A stretch of 64,000 nt of DNA from Marchantia polymorpha subsp. ruderalis (Eukaryota > Streptophyta > Marchantiopsida > Marchantiales > Marchantiaceae), in contig AP031352.1 in assembly GCA_037833965.1 (NCBI GenBank), positions 16,162,501 through 16,226,500 of the forward strand, in the 5' to 3' direction. Numbering within the stretch: the stretch's first letter is position 1; each line of letters opens with the position of its first letter. The notes beneath the pieces were generated by a model. The model was given only the letters and a program-made list of their open reading frames with translations. It did no database searches and was not told the origin of the DNA. Shown piece after piece: positions 1-14,400 of the stretch. The translations under genes were made by a program, and so were the position numbers.

Positions 1-2398
1 TACGAGCTTAGTGTACAATATCAGCCACCCGAAGTGGGTGACCACGTGATCTACCAACCAGCGCACATTCTAAAAGAAGTAAGCCATTCGCATGATCCCA
101 TGGTTTGTTAGTATTTCGTAAGCTTCAGGTGATCTACGGACCACATCATGTGACGCATTACTTGCTCTTGTCCTTTAATGCACTGAGTGACTGCAATATT
201 CGTGCATTCATATCATATTGCAATGTGGAAAGGCATGGCAGTTTCGTAACACGTTCAGTATCAAATTCAAATTCCGTCAGTGAAAGAGACTCGCGTAAAC
301 TATTAAGATCCGTGGTCTGTTAGACGACCAATTTTGAAGTTGCTTAACCTGTTTCTTTCGGGGACCTTTCATCTCGTTAGAACTTGGTTCTCAAGTACCA
401 ACGGCATAGGACATACTGGGAGTATGCCATATATATAGTTTACTGTAGATAGTCTTTCGAACGTAATGATAGATAGGAGGAATACTTTATGGAATTTCAG
501 AATTGCGGCCTTCGTCATCGTCTATAAGGTCGGTTTGAGCGAGTGTTAGTAAGCTGAGGAACAACGTAAGAGGTCAGAACTCCTTTAGGGGAGACGTGTA
601 TTTGCAGTTTATCTGGTTTGTGATGCCCACCTTCGTTTGAAAAACTTGTTCTGTTGACTGGATCTCCAAGATGTTTATCTTCGGATACAAAACATCCACG
701 AATTGAACAATTACGTCCATTTGTAACACTTTCCGAAAGTAAAAGGAGGAGATGTTAAGCTTCTATGACTCACAAACACAAAAGTCAAATCATCAGTTGA
801 GAGTTCGAGAACATTAAACTCTGGCACCGCCCGGGATGATTATCCTATGGTCCGATTAACGTTTATCCTAGTTTCTGAGACAGAAAGGCATGATTTCTTA
901 TAAAAGGCAAGAACAGTACTTCTATGTCCAAAAGAACGGCATGCGGTGTCAGAAAAGAGAGTTCCTGGTTGAAGGAAACTCTTTCTTCATCAGATGGTGA
1001 TACGTATCTGCAAACTACATGTTTTTCCCCGTTAACTCCTCTACATCAAAAAAACATCAAATCAACATTCCTGAAGACAGCATCTTGAAAAACGTTCTCC
1101 AAGATAAATATTTTGACCATAGTTAGACCTGAAAGTTATGGGCGAGGATGATTTGTCAGTAAATAATATATTTTCAACGAGAATCCACTGCTTACGTATA
1201 AGTCCAAACCTTCCGGAAGTTCAGACTGCACAGTCGGTGAGCATTCTCCGATATATGAATCCCATGAACTTGTCCTCCAGTGGGCAAGGATAATCGGCGA
1301 AAACCACATAAAGCATTCCAGTTGTCAACTCTAAAGCCATGAACAGACTGTACGGCACTACCTCCTCCAAAAAGCAGCAAGATTACGAAGTACTCAAGAA
1401 AGATTTTTAACCCAGATTGTTGAGCGTCCGCTAGAATTGTAAATTTTTATAACAGTCCAAGTTTGCGGGCAAACTAAGGATGAGAAGCTAATGTGTAGAG
1501 CCCACTTCAGAGATTGTTTAACAGACAATGCATAATTGATGGAACCACTTACGTTCACATTTATCGCCATTAAGAAAACCCAAGCTTTTAAAGGTCAAAA
1601 TCATCTTCTTCTGCAGTATGTGACCATAGGGGAATTGATCACGATATTCCTTCCTTTGTTAATATACAAACCTGTTCTCAACAACTATCAGTACATCTTA
1701 CAATGCGTTATGTATAACAAGCCTGAGCAGTGTAAGATGAGCACTACAAGGAATCGAAGATATAACGAGTATTCTGACGGCCACCATATGATAAACTTGT
1801 GAACTTAACGTTGGTTTCTGTGCTTGCTATCTCATTCATAGTTGCCCATAAAAGAATAAATATACACCTTAGAAACATCCACCACCGATGAGATTATGCA
1901 CATGATCATGTGGTAAGACATGTGAATGTATGACACTCTTCTGATACTGAAGATTGTCATGGCTTCCTGCTTCACAAACAAGAGGCTACTTTACCGATAT
2001 AAACTACAAACGACCATCTACCATTCCAACACGTCAACCGTAACAAGAAAGTCGCTCTCGTTATTACATAGTAGGTTTGTTCAGCTAACTGCACAGGAAC
2101 ATAAGAAATTCAGCGCTGCAACCAAAAAATTATCGGAAGAAATGTAGAATGAACCACAAGCTTAAATTTGTGTCAGACTCGACCTCCTCTAGACATGTCT
2201 TTTCAAAACATACTCGACCGACCACCTGCGTGTACGTGCCTCTGGACCTCGGGAACTAATGAAACTTGTAAAATCTCGTAAGTTGTACTTAATTTCTTGC
2301 AACGTACCCAACTCCCTCACCCTCCGAACCTACTCAAAAATAATTTAGAATGATCACCTTTCAAAATTGTGTGTTGTTTTAGTGACGTCTTAAGGAGA
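1..2398. other. Gene-free sequence downstream of NUA
   Basis: I see no supportable gene here. The longest open frames (1536-1802 plus, 1926-2147 plus, 1192-1380 minus) are short, lack recognisable motifs and have no partner exons with good splice sites. The right-hand end lies just past the NUA stop codon, so several hundred bases next to 2398 are probably NUA 3' untranslated sequence read from the minus strand. No tRNA cloverleaf, long repeat or transposon terminus was noticed. Confidence 0.6.
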
Positions 2399-5300
2399 TT
2401 AGTCGTCCCCATCCCGTGGGGTGCCGTCGTACGGATTATTCGACGGTGAGCTCGTCTGCGAAGGATCCGACTGGCCAGCTGCACCAGCTCCAGCTTGGTT
2501 TCCAGATCTTGTAGCATCAGAACCCGGACCTGGACTACCACCTGCATATGCATGTAACACACTTATAACATTATCGTGACAAAACAAAAGGCTAGTAACT
2601 TACATCTCTCATAATCCGCAAGATTGCTACCACTTTCATACTTAATATTACTCGAAATGAACACCCCTCATACCAGCTTGCCCACGCCCTCGAACACCAG
2701 TCGATATTACTCGCCCACCTCCTCTTCCGCCGCTAGGAGCTCTCTGTAAAACCAGATCAGGTAGATGATGATGCAAAAGACTTTCTACGTATTTCAGCCA
2801 CTCCATGTATTACCCCAGTACTACCAATACCTACCCCTATCAAGGCATGCGCATAGATGATACTTGACGGTCCAATAAGGAACCAGCCCAGAAGACATAG
2901 ATAACCAACTGATCGTGATTGTTTTCAAGTATACCTAGATGAAGCACCTGGTTTAACTTCATATTACTTCATGCTATTCACGTGAAACATTTCCAAAGCC
3001 CGACCATGCCTAATAATCAAGTCAAATAAAGCTCAAGCCAATAAAAATAACAATTCCAACAGGTACAGACTAACCTTCCCGCCTCTTGTCGTTCGTCCCC
3101 TGCCTCTAGCTGCTGGCGACGGGGGATTAAGGCCTCGTCGAAGAACAGCTCTCTCTTTAGCTCTTTCCGCCAGATGTATGGTTGTACTTTTGACTGCTGC
3201 CAACCTAGTCAACATTGAATGACCTTCGAGTGGGTGTTCTTGAGGACCTTTCTGCTCGTGAGCACTCGTTTCTCCTAAACCAACAACGTCACCTGCAACC
3301 TCTACTGTTCCAGCGAGTGCCTCACTGCCTAATGTTCCGGCTAGTGCCTCACTGCTTGATTGGGACGCAAGAACACTAGTACTATCTCTCGCCTCAACAG
3401 GTGTTTGTGAGGAGCCTGCATTTTGTTCGCTGAGAGCAGCAGGTGTTGTCTCTCGCACAACTACGTCTTCCCTCTCCGTGGTCGGCCTATCCTGAACCCT
3501 TGTCTCAGATACCTCCTCCAAAATAGTTTCAGATCTAAAGCTCGTCTCAGTAACTGTGACCTCCATTGCCATCTCCCCTTCTTCCATCTCAGTTACATCT
3601 TCGATTTCTTCCGTTACAATAGACTCAGAGAAAGTTGAAGTGACTCGCTGAACAGCAACGTCACCACCAGCAACATCGCCTTCGACTGTTTCACCGATTT
3701 CGGCTCCACTCACGTCAAAGGTGGCAGGTATATTGACATCCTCTTCAAATATCGGCTCGTTCATATCGATATCAAGTCCACTCTGAGACAACTGTCCCTC
3801 ACCAGCACTCTGTGAAGCCTCTACTAAGCTGCTGACAACAGACTGCGTGCTCGACTTTCCTTGACTTTCATGCTCTTGGCTTTGATCAACTTGAACTGAG
3901 ACTTCTGTGGGTTCCTGCTCGGTCGTTCCGAGGTCCACCGCACTAACTTCTGCTGTTCCTTTCGTTTCAACAGCCACGTCCACCTCTCGAGTCACATCAC
4001 CAAGATCGACTACCTTCGCCACATCACTCTTCTCACCCTCGGCCATCTCTTCCTCTCTAACAACAGGCTGCACTGGAAGCAAGACAGCCTCGGGTCTGAT
4101 GAAACGTGGTCTTTTCTGAGGTTGAACATCAGATGATTCAGCAAGAGGCCGCTCCCTATCGCTCTCGGGTCCTAAGGACATCACGGCTGTCATGAGATCC
4201 TCGGTTGCTGCCAGGACACCGCTCATTTCAGGAAGAGCTTCCTGGGTCTCTTGACCACTGTCACCCTGCACCTTCGAACCAGCAACAGAAGTACTGGCAG
4301 AAGCACTAGCCTCTTCAGTAACAACTTCAGGTAAACTCTCGACTGGTCGTGCTCTCTTCTGAGGGGGTGCGGTTTCGCTCTTAGCCTCTTGATCTATAGG
4401 AATCTCTTCAGTAAGAATTCCGGTAGGAGCCGTTGCGGGACGCTTACGAGCAGGCGCAGACACTGAAGGTAAACTGGCATTCACAGGTACAGACAAAGGC
4501 AAGGGAGACTCCGTAACAGGAGTCAGAACCTCAACCACAAGTGGACCTGTTCCGAAAGTAGGTTCGGGTTCAGCAGCATCACCTCCACTGCCAGACGATT
4601 TACCCTGCTCTACGAACTCGATATCAGCTTCTGGCAAGTCAACCGTACCATCCCCAGCTAATTCACCAGTTTCCAGTACATTTTCCTGCTGACCAGCGGG
4701 CTCAATTCTAGGACGGATCAACCTGCGGGCTGACTTTCTGGCCTGAGATCCAATATTTGCCGCATTCCTCTGCACAGCAGCGAAGGCATAAAACATTAGA
4801 TTCTCCTAATATCGGTCTTGGTATTTGGGACGAACTGACTCTTTTGCTCTTTGCGACCCACCTCTGGAAATGTATGAAAGAAACTTATTCGGACATTGAG
4901 ATTGATCTCTAGATACAGAGACAACAAATAATCATTCTTACCTCCCTTTCCTCAATCTCTCGACGCAACTGAGCCATCTCTTTCTCCCTCAGATCAGATA
5001 CAGGTACTTGCGCAGGCGGTGGTCTAAAAGGTTGCCTGGTTGATGCGGGAGGAATATTTGCCAAATTTGTTCTAATGGCCTGACGAGCTCCGCTGGCATT
5101 CGTCCCTGTCGAGATTCCACTTATTGCAGCTACGACTGCTCCAAAGGCCGAGGCGGTACTGGAAGTTACCTCTGTGGCCACAGTACTGGTCTCCATGGGT
5201 GCAGAATGGGGTATACTTTCAGTGGAGCTCACACCCGTGGCTTGAGCCACCAGTGATGATGAAGCAGAAGGAGCATTTGCAGTAGGTTGCGCAGTCACCT

Positions 5301-8300
5301 CTTGAACACTGACAGGAGGTTCCGACACGGCATTCATAACAGCTTCCACGCTTACGACTCTTTCCTCAATGTCTGTTCGAGGAGGAGGATCAGACGTGCC
5401 CGCACTGATAACTTGTGGCTGGAACACGAGTACAAGTTCCAGGTCGATGTTGTGTCAGCATCCCAGAGGCATGAAACATCACTGAGATGTGATACAACCT
5501 CAATTCGACATTTATCATCAGCTTTCTCTCGTTAGTGAGCACAATGGATCTACACATATGACTCTGCAAACTGCCAGAAAATGGCTTCCAACATTACCTC
5601 AACTTGCTGAACACGTTTTAGGGCCTCCAATTCACTCTCTATCCTCTTCTTCTCCTGTCCAAAATAAACACGAAGGCTCATGAACGCTCATTACGAAAAA
5701 ACTAGGAAGCGATAACACATCAACAGCCAAACACAAGAAGATCAATCATACAAGAACAACACATTAAGAGGCAGTTTCCTTCCTTCTTTCCAGCCTAGAC
5801 CCATTTGGCATGAAATCTGAGATATGGTTTTGTGTCATCCGTACTGAGGCTGCTTTCTGAGTCAGGTCCATAAAAGTTCTTTGGTCCCGTTGACGCAATG
5901 CCTTCTCTTTGCGTAATGACTCCCTTTCTCTTTCTAGTATCTTCTCCAACGTCTGCAGAGAAACCGAGAACAAATGAGTACCTCTCGCAGACAATGGAAC
6001 TGAAAAACTTACTCCAATCCCTTAAAGCGGTATGCCTGACCTGTATTCTGGCATCCCTCTCCTTCAAGACAGCTTCCTTCTCTTTGAGAACATTTTCTGA
6101 TTCCCTCTGAGCTTGCTCCTGGCGAGCAGTAGCCTCTTGTCTCAATGCCGCCTCTTGCCGTGCTACTTCTTGTCTTGATTCCATGGAAATCCTTTTCCCT
6201 GTTCCAGAATAAGAGAAACCCAACTTTAAGACAGAATACATCACACCAATAACTTGGAAACGCAAAACAAGACCATTGACCTATGTAACAAAGAGAATGA
6301 TAGGAAAGATCTAGCTCTATCTTCAGCAACCGCTACCAACCTGCATTAGCCTTCAGCTCTTCAGTTTGCTTCGACAAATTTTCGTTTTCTTTGCTAAGTT
6401 CGTCCTTCTCTTTCGTGAGGTTATCAATCCTTCGCTGTAACAGATCACAAAATATGAGCAGCAAAATCCAAGAGCTTACTTGCTCTTCTTTTGAAGATAT
6501 CAACCTCTTATGGGCAGGGACAAAATCACTCAGAAACATACCTTTTGGAAGGTAGCATGTCTTCTGAATCTGTCCAGCTCTACTTTGAGGGCCTGAAACA
6601 TACAGTGTTCTTCTTGTAAGACAAGATTTAAGAATAAACTTCCATGCCAGCTGAAGGAATCATTCATAGGTATTATGTACTGCGACCAAGGCTATTGCTC
6701 AGTTAACAAACTGCTTTCTAAATATCTATTCTTGCCTGCGCGGTTGACAAAAATGCAACTGAACGAAACTCTCCTCGAAACTGACAGTACATCCGCTTTT
6801 TCCTTGAGATCAGGAAGAGTTACAAATCTCAGTGCAAAATGTGTAACCGTTTACCTCCACGTTCTTCTCCAACTCGGTTATTTTGTTATCCTTCTCGGTG
6901 ATATCACTCTGCATCTTCTCGCATTTGATTCGTGTCGCCTCAGATTCTTTCTGAGAGACTTCCAACTCCCCCTTTGCTGCTTCAACTCCCGACTTAAGAG
7001 CAGCGACGGACACCTGTATGTAAAACAAAGGTCATGATAATCCCGATAGCAAGCATCGTTTAAAATGAAGTCGAAAATGCAAAAACACATGACATGCTTG
7101 TTCAAAAAGCTGGCAACTTTTCTGAACAATTCACCTGCAGCGACTACTCTCATAAATCTACTCTCACTTCGTCTTTATAAGAAGACTCAACCCTCTATCT
7201 TCAATGCTTCCAAATTAGATGCATCCATTAATTACCACCACATATATAACAACAAATCATGTAGATATGCCTGTCTCAGGACACTTAATAGTGTCAAGTA
7301 GTGAAAACAGAACAACCTTGTGACAACCACCTTGCAATGCATTTGATAGATATGTAAAGGTACAATTCAAAAGACACACCTGCAACTCTTCACGTTCACT
7401 CTTGACACGTTGATAGTCATCCACATCAATTGTCTTGTACTTCTCCAACAGCTGTCAAAATAACATGTTAAGAGATATTAGTTTAACCTCCGCTATTATT
7501 CTAGTCCATATGCCTCAAGAATACGGGTCAATGACAGAAATTTGTAGAACCACCACATGCAGACTTTCCTTGCTTATGAAGCAGAATTCAGTCTAGTCTA
7601 ATCATAAATATTATATGATGTGACAGATCTTGGTTTAGATCTGAGTGAGAATTTCCAGTTTGCATCAGACTTAAGAGGGACATTTCTCAGCATTTTCCCT
7701 TAGCTAGACTAAACATTTCACAGCTTCTCTATTCCAAACTTACGGCAGTGCAGGGTAGACACGTTCTAAACTACAAACTGAAACGGTCAAACTGCACCTG
7801 AGTGACTCTATTCTGCCAACGTTGGGTTTCGGCCCTCTGCATTTCAAGCTCCTTCGCAGAAGATTCCAACTCAACCTCCTTCTCCTTCAATCTCTTTTGT
7901 AGTGGTTCCAGTTCTATGTATGCAAGTCTGGCCTTCTCTCGAGATTCCTGCACATCAAAAATTCGCACGTTAATTAGGCCTCACACGTACCAAATCGTAC
8001 TAAAGAAGGAATTACTTCAACAGATCTATAATGCTTGCAAGCCAAGAGTGGGTAACGACATTTGGATATGCTTGTCTAGAAGGGGGTATTAACTTCAAGC
8101 ATTTAATGAAATTGTAAGCAGCATCTGAAACTTTCCATCTTCACAAACATACTCCATAACTCACCCTAGAGTCCTCGAAGTTCCTGCGGTTCTCTTCCCT
8201 TAGTTGAGAGTTACTCTCTCGCAACAGATTGAGCTCTCTGACCTGTATTTGGACGCAAGACGTACAAGAGATTTATCACACAACCTCGGTTACAGGGCAA

Positions 8301-8456
8301 GCTCGATGGATCAGAATCTCGATGCAAATCTGCGAAAATTACCTGAGCCTGCAACGATCTAAACTCCTCGTCAGAGTAAAGACTTGTACGCGCAGTCTCC
8401 TGCTCCCGCCGCAAAGTAGACAGGGCGTCTTCTGCGGAACGAAGGGCTGCATCTAA
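2399..8456 (-). other. NUA: NUA exons 37-50 (end of coiled coil and disordered tail)
   Basis: Exons, high to low: 8456-8343, 8242-8165, 7947-7798, 7451-7380, 7013-6855, 6592-6542, 6434-6341, 6198-6041, 5952-5845, 5654-5598, 5418-4942, 4769-3075, 2743-2674, 2541-2399. Exon 48 (4769-3075) is by far the largest at 565 codons and encodes most of the acidic low-complexity tail. It begins at the ArgAsnAla codons after the GTGCAG acceptor, so the in-frame Met at 4796 is intronic. Exon 49 encodes the Gly/Arg-rich motif and exon 50 the short Gly/Ser/Asp end. Confidence 0.85.
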
Positions 8457-11400
8457 CTGCAACCATAACAAAATTTCAGAATGAAAAAGGGATGAACGGC
8501 GATCAGGTACTCTTGTAAAAAGTTGAACCATCAAAGCAATTTAATTGTCTAATCAAAACCTAATCACTCTATCAACGTCTGAAAAAAACGGACCAGAAGT
8601 ATTTCTCTTGGGAATACAAGTTTGTAGGCCAAACCTGTCTTTGCAATCGAAGGCGTTCTTGCTTTAGTAGTGAAACTTCTGTTTCAGCCTGTGTAGCGTA
8701 AGATGACACTTTCAACCATCAGCTATTCAACAAAGTAGAAGGCAAGTACCGCATTCAGTATGACCAACATAAGTAGATATGCATAGAAATGTAAGACTGG
8801 CATAACTAACAAAGTAGAACTTGTTCAATGGTTACAGTTTAGAAGCTGACCGTTTCTTTAGACCGACGCAGATACCGGATTACATTTTGCAGATCACTTT
8901 CATCTTTGTCCACAGCACTTTGTGAATCTCCTGCCTCTCCAAACTCTTTGCGAGAGTGTTCCGCTGATGTGATATGCATAGCTTCTAATCGATCTAATAG
9001 CAATCGATTCTGAAACAAGCCAGACCACTTCCATAAATATCACTGAAGAAGAACGGAGAAAGAGTCCAATGTTTCATTTCATATTCATATCTAAGACATG
9101 CGTTCTATACGTGATGCTGTACGAAGGGCAAAACGGAAAGGATAATTTTGCACTTCACTCCCTTTGCGTACCAATTTCATACATCTTATACCTACAAAAG
9201 ATTGCACCAATACCTGCTCCTCAAGTTCTTTCCACTTCTTCTCGGTCTCGACCTTGGCAGCCTCAAGATATGATTTTTCCACAGCCCAGGCAACTTGTGC
9301 GGAAACCTGTTGAGGGAAGGGAACAAAGAAGATAAAACAACTGTCTCTCTATACATGCAAGAACTGTTGAATGAATTACACGTACCCTTCAAAATGTGAA
9401 TTCAAGCAGCCCACATCGTAGATAACACTAGACGGTATATGATTAGATCAAAATAAATAAGAAAATAACAGAGTCGAATCCTAAATTACAAGACTAACAA
9501 GAGTTCAAGAACATTTCCTACGCCACACGTACAGATCATTAATGTAAAGCATATAAAAAGAACATCGCTTACTAGTTGAGTTTCTGCGGTTTCAGCTTGC
9601 TTCCGCAGTAGTCCCTCAGACTCCTCCAGATGTTTCACTCTCTCTTCTGCTTGTGTCATCTCTCTTATGGTATCTGCTTGCAGAAGAACCTACGCAGGAC
9701 ATGTATCTTGATCAGTAGAGATTTGTGTGCGAATTTCCTACGTAGTAGACAGAACACATGAGCCATCTCAGTTCAGTTGGTGATGTCCTATCTTTACTTT
9801 TCCCAACCTAGTGTAAATTAGGAAGAAAGGTATATCACCGAAAAAAAGGAAAATCGAAAGCCCTTCACAGATAAAACCATGTAAAATCATTAAAAATATG
9901 TTCCTGACTTCAGACGTTGTGGTTAGCCATTCACCTGTCTTTCGTAATTGCGTTGGGCATCACGATATTGATGATGATACTTGTCCACTTCCTGCTTCAG
10001 TGTTTTGACTCTCTCATTAGCTTCTTGCAATGCCGCCCTGAACATTTGCCATTGTTGCCCAACTCAGTGACAGACCAATTACACTCAAAGCCACCACACA
10101 TATGTATGTTGAGTTCATTACCAAATAAAATTTCTTCTTTATTTATTTCCTTCCTTCATTCTTTCCTTCCTTCCACAGTATTGCTAGGTACAAGTTATCA
10201 CCCCTCCAGAGAGCAGTACATCAAGAAGAAAATCAACTATATCCTCTTCATAAAAAGGGCAAAGAGATGCATGCTTACTGAGTCGATGAAAGGGACTCCT
10301 GAATGGTAGATATCTCACGACGGGTATCTCGTAAAGAAGCTTCTTTTTCTTCGGCCATTGCAGCATTGACTCCATCTTTCTCAGTCAATTCTGCCTCCAA
10401 GGTAGAAATCTTCCCTCTAAGTTTATTGACGTCGGCTTCCATTATCTCTTTCATGTGCTCCACCTGCATAGAGACAATTCTATGAGAAAACATGAGATGA
10501 TACGTAAAAATAACTTTATGGATATGCATATAATAGTCCAGAATGAGAAGAAGCAAAAGAATCAGTACATCGGCTTTATAACGGTTATGGGCTGCTTCCA
10601 GCTGCTTGAGAGCCTCCTCATTAGCTTCTGCAATTCTCTTGTACTGCATCACAAAACAAAGATGACAGATAGGTCATTTCTTTTATTTGAGTCATTTGAT
10701 TACTAAAAACTAGAATCCTTGCATCCGACGGCCCGCCTGAGCAGTAAATCACAAAAGGGACCGGAGACATATAACATGAAATGAAGAGACGGAAACAAAA
10801 CGGAGGACTATATCACACTTAACAGCGTGTAAGTTGGAACAAACTGTATTAGCAGAAATATGTTTCGTTCGTGCTTCGAAGGGTTTATCAAGAAACCCTT
10901 CGCTCCCGCATCGTACTGTACAGTTTGTTTCGGAACCTCAAAAAAACTTCAAACATATTACCTGTTCAATATGGCCCTTGGAAGCTACGAGATCCTCCTT
11001 GAGTTGCTCCACTTCCATTCTTGCTTCTTGAAGATTTGCAAGGATCTGCATATAGTAAACAACTACTAAGATGCAACTACCACATCGATGATGCAAACAT
11101 GCTAACTTGTGAAAAGTCACCCTTAGACAGCCTTCAGTAGCCTTACATACATCGGAAAGTAAGCATTCACTACACTGCAAGCTCCAAATGTTATCAGACA
11201 CCAGTAATTGAGCAGAAGAAACTTCAATATTTCAAAACTGGTGCTGAACACTAATGGCATGACACTGAGCTTCAATTATCACAACTTACCTCCGCGTCAA
11301 TCTCTTCAGACGATTTATCTCCAGTGTCCGATCGTTTACCTCCAGACAGAGCCATCGCAATCTGGATATAGCCAAGCTTTCCAATGATCAGCAACCATGT

Positions 11401-14400
11401 ATATACAAAAAGTGAAAAATTCCAAAGACAATGGCCATCATTTCATCACTTTTATTTTGGTTCAAACCCTCACCCACAAGGAAAGTTATCGATACGCATT
11501 GTACATTGTCGCACTCTAAGCAAGGTCAGATGTTGTATCTAGACAAACCTTGTCGTTCGCACTCTTTAAGCTCGCCTCAAGTTCAGTACATCGAACCTGC
11601 AAATCACAAAAGGTGAAGACAGGTGTGAGCAAAAACTCCATGGCATAAACTTAGACCAAAACGAGCCCTGCTTCAGAGAGAGTCCGGCAACTTACTTCCG
11701 CAACCTGAGCCCTGGTCTCGGCAGCTGACATTGCCTTGATAGCATCAGCCAACTCCTTCCCTGAAGCCTCTATTCGGTCCGTCGCATCCTTGACAGCCTT
11801 GTCTCGTGAAACTATTAAGTCTCTAGAGTGACTGCGCTCCACTTCCAGCTCTCTTTTACCCTCAGCCCACTCTTTCTGCGTCAATAGAGCGGATCAGCAC
11901 TTCAGTGAAGCTCCCAAGACAAATACTAAAACTTGCAGTACTCAAACAGACGCTCTAAGGCTTGCCTTGAAGTCCTCCCTACGATAATTGATCAATTTAC
12001 AACAACATCGAGTCACTTAACACCAATATACAGCTTGTCCTGCTGAGCCCGAAACTTCAGTCACCCTGCAGAAAACAATGTTGTGTTTGCTATGAACAGG
12101 AGTACATTAAACGTTGGGCACTTACTTGCATGTGACTCCAATCATCCTGAAGTTTCTTCATCTCCGCGGCCCGCACACTCTGTCCTCAGATGAGCATAAC
12201 GACCTTCGTATCAGGACTAGCCTCTCAACTACAGATGAAAAATAAGCACTTGGCTTGCTCTCTATATCACTGAACCGATTGGGAGGCCCCGGGTTTCCTC
12301 AGGGAAGCCTTCATGAAGAAGGACAAACAACAGAGACAGTGAGAATGGAAAAGAAGGAATCTCCGTTGAAAACTGTACAATAGGTAATGGATAAGTCCTC
12401 CACATACCTCTCGTGCTTCTTCCACGCTCTGGTATGTGTCCAGGGAGGCCTACAAAAAGGTGAATGTGTTAAATAAGAGACAAGAAAAGACCAGAGTACA
12501 TATGATACGGTTGAGTTTGTAGAAAGGCACCTGCAATCTATGAACCCGATCAGATAAACTGGCAACCTCCTCAGATGCCCTCTTCTCTGCAGAAGCCAGC
12601 AGTTCTTTCTCCCTTTCCAGAACGGCGGCCTACAGAATCCAACATCTAATGTTATTAGGTCGACATTGATTCATCCAGCGGCAAAGAAATTTATAGCAGA
12701 CGCGTACTGAACATCAATGTTGACCTTATCTACCCAAATGACCTGCAAAACGGGTCCACTAGCGATGCCTTACACATGTCCTAGACATTATGTACGATTA
12801 GCCACTGCAGAAAAAACCCAAAAAAAATATATAGTATCAATACCTCGATTTTGAGTTTGTGAACAAGCTCCTCGGCAGCTTGCATCTTCTGAGAGCTCTC
12901 TCTCAATCGCTGTTGATAGTTAGTGATTGTTTGCGAAAACTCCATATTTCTGCTCAAAACCCCGTCCATCTCTCTTCGCTGCGAAAAAATAACAAGTCCT
13001 CTTACTTCTTGTGAACCGATTGTTCAAACTCCTCCCGTCACTGTACTGATGAACATGTCTCAACCATGTGATGGGCAAGACAACGCTTTAAAAGCCATAG
13101 CATCAACACATGATTCAGCATACCCGATTTTCGGCCTCTCTCGTTAGGGACGTCATCTGCTCTCTTGCAAGTCCAGCTTCGGCATCCACTCTGGCTCGCT
13201 CAACTCGGGCATTGGTCAGCTCTAGCCTGAACACAAAAGAAAATGCATGCTGATCATTAAAACAGGGTTAATAGATTTAGTTCAATTCTTCTTGCGATTC
13301 CATTGTATCCACATACCAGCTTCTAAAAGCTACATGTTGTCAGAATATTGTCCTAGACGCAGAGAACAGATGAAATGATCCAAATATATCTCAAAATCAC
13401 AATTTCTTGTCATCGATCCAGCCTTGTTCAAATGTCCGAACACATACTTCGCCTTATTCAGCTCATCCTCAAGAGTTTTGATACGGGTATCAGATTCTTC
13501 ACGTGCTCTGCGAATCTCCTCCTGATAACATCAGGTCTGTTAGTTTCTTCAAAGGCTTGTAATTCATGTAGCTTAAAACTCCCATCGAGTTTTGCATCTA
13601 TTGCAAGCAACGATAGATCACACCTACGCTCTTCTCGACTTCTGCATCGATCATCTGCACACTCATTATGCTCTTTTCCTAGGGTTTGCATTCAATGTAG
13701 GTACCTGAGAAGTATGTAGAAGTCGACCGTAATCTCGTCCATCCCCTTCTGAAAACAGAACAGCATTTGTTAGAAAATTGCTTGAGACGTTTACTGCGAA
13801 AACGGTGTCGATGAGGACAAAAAAGAAAGGTAGGTTTCAAGACTGCGGTTGTTTAAAATCATGCCACAAGATGTGTGAATCGAAGTTCTGGCAATAGAAA
13901 AGGGCTGTTTAGAAGCCTATCAAGAGGAATGCAACGTAAAGACATCTAGTCCGTTCAAGAGCACTATCGTAAAGAGAACAAGAGTACATGTGTCATGGGA
14001 GGAGAACCTGGAGCTATTAAAGTCATTGCCGTGGAAGTAATTTGCGCCGGGGAAGTGTATCGTGACCTAAGCTCCTCTTCGTACAGTCTTTTATACATGC
14101 CCACCTGATGCAGCAGTTTTAAATAAGTGTACAGAATTCATGGCCATCAGCTTTATCAACGTAACATAGAGGAAACACAATGCAGTTCTCCTCTGATTGA
14201 CCTAGATATATCACGAGTATCAAACATACTGTAGTCCACATATTACTTCAAATGGAAATCAGAACCAATTCTACTGCATCTGACTTACAGTTGCTTGGAG
14301 TGTCTCTATAACCTCAGTCTTCTCCTTGTACTTTTTCAACGTTTCGGCCACTTTACGGGCGGCATCATCTGCTCGTCTTTTCAGTTCAGCAGAAAAATAC